Positions 12,172 to 12,485 of a stretch of DNA of 12,485 bases are shown here, piece by piece. The first letter of the stretch is position 1; each line of letters begins with the position of its first letter. This DNA is from Pseudomonadota bacterium (GTDB lineage: Bacteria; Desulfobacterota; Syntrophia; Syntrophales; UBA5619): positions 1 to 12,485 of the forward strand of contig JAHIMW010000252.1 in the NCBI GenBank assembly GCA_018896355.1. Reading direction: 5' to 3'. The position numbers were made by a program, and so were the translations under genes. The notes below the pieces were generated by a model. That model was not told the DNA's origin, made no database searches, and worked only from the letters and a program-made list of their open reading frames with translations.

Positions 12172-12485
12172 CTATTTTTTTGCCTTCAATATCTCCTGTA
12201 CCCGTCGACCGATCTCGGCGGGATTCTTTTCCACCAGGACGCCGGCCCGCTCCAGGGCCTTGAACTTCTCCTCAGCGGTCCCTTTTCCGCCCGAGATGAT
12301 CGCGCCGGCGTGGCCCATCCGCCGTCCCGGGGGGGCCGTCCGCCCGGCGATGAACGAGACCACCGGTTTGGTCACCTGCCCCCGGATGAACTCTGCCGCC
12401 TCTTCCTCCGCCGTACCGCCGATTTCGCCGATCATCACGATCACTTCCGTCTGCGGATCCGTTTGGAACCGCTCCAGGATATCGA
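12172..12485 (-). CDS. sucD: Succinyl-CoA synthetase alpha subunit, C-terminal part
   Basis: The frame is open to the right window edge, giving about 104 C-terminal residues of a protein usually near 290. It has [19 protein letters not shown], the [15 protein letters not shown] strand, and [19 protein letters not shown], whose His is the phosphorylated catalytic residue. It ends with [20 protein letters not shown]. The enzyme interconverts succinyl-CoA and succinate with formation of ATP or GTP in the TCA cycle, or acts in acyl-CoA catabolism in anaerobes. The beta subunit (sucC) is expected just upstream, outside the window. No U-rich terminator is evident after the TAG. Confidence 0.96.
   Translation of the reverse strand, partial: DILERFQTDPQTEVIVMIGEIGGTAEEEAAEFIRGQVTKPVVSFIAGRTAPPGRRMGHAGAIISGGKGTAEEKFKALERAGVLVEKNPAEIGRRVQEILKAKK

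Noticed and set aside
1..12485. CRISPR array, tRNA, rRNA, toxin-antitoxin or phage-defence system
   Set aside because: No regularly spaced direct repeats with spacers, no tRNA cloverleaf or rRNA-like stretch, and no recognisable toxin, nuclease-helicase or restriction genes were seen. The only nuclease-like gene is the dead PLD remnant.

Overview
The window looks like chromosomal DNA from an anaerobic bacterium, probably Desulfobacterota (a Syntrophales- or Geobacter-like 'deltaproteobacterium'). This is inferred from three things: a C_GCAxxG_C_C family protein with an apparent selenocysteine, a small SAP-domain protein with a four-cysteine tail, and two kinds of dispersed inverted-repeat element. 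No marker gene for firm placement is present. No rRNA, tRNA or CRISPR array was seen.

Layout. 1-258 is the 3' end of a PfkB-family sugar kinase. 412-571 is a G/C-rich palindromic repeat element. 671-1888 is an MFS transporter. 1999-2139 is a second MITE-like element. 2234-3034 (-) is a TIGR03084/DinB-like metal-binding protein. 3145-4962 (-) holds, in transcription order, a small winged-helix protein, a nitroreductase, a decayed HD-like gene, a probable selenoprotein, and a frameshifted small gene. 5295-7971 (+) holds a small basic protein, a winged-helix protein, a SAP-domain protein, an EamA transporter and an ABM-domain protein. 8225-10457 (-) is one tightly packed unit: a near-consensus sigma70 promoter, remnants of nfeD, an SPFH/slipin gene and a phospholipase-D-like gene, then an intact alpha/beta hydrolase, yjbQ, and a 49-codon remnant of a RelA/SpoT-type HD domain. 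10673-11995 (-) is a lipoprotein with an NlpC/P60-like catalytic motif. 12172-12485 (-) is the C-terminal part of sucD.

The strongest observation is at 3355-3855 (-). The C_GCAxxG_C_C protein reads through from a well-placed ATG only if an in-frame TGA at codon 21 is decoded. That TGA sits exactly where the family has its first conserved cysteine. It is followed by a stem-loop with a GGUC apical loop at the spacing of the E. coli fdhF SECIS element, so it is most simply a selenoprotein that normal gene callers would truncate to about 127 aa.

The second theme is gene decay on the minus strand. At least six gene remnants lie between intact genes, and the nfeD-slipin-PLD row appears to have collapsed through two internal deletions while keeping its promoter. 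Two of the frameshifts lie in homopolymer runs, so sequencing error must be excluded for those. Apart from the selenoprotein, the intact genes are ordinary accessory and housekeeping types (transport, redox, envelope).
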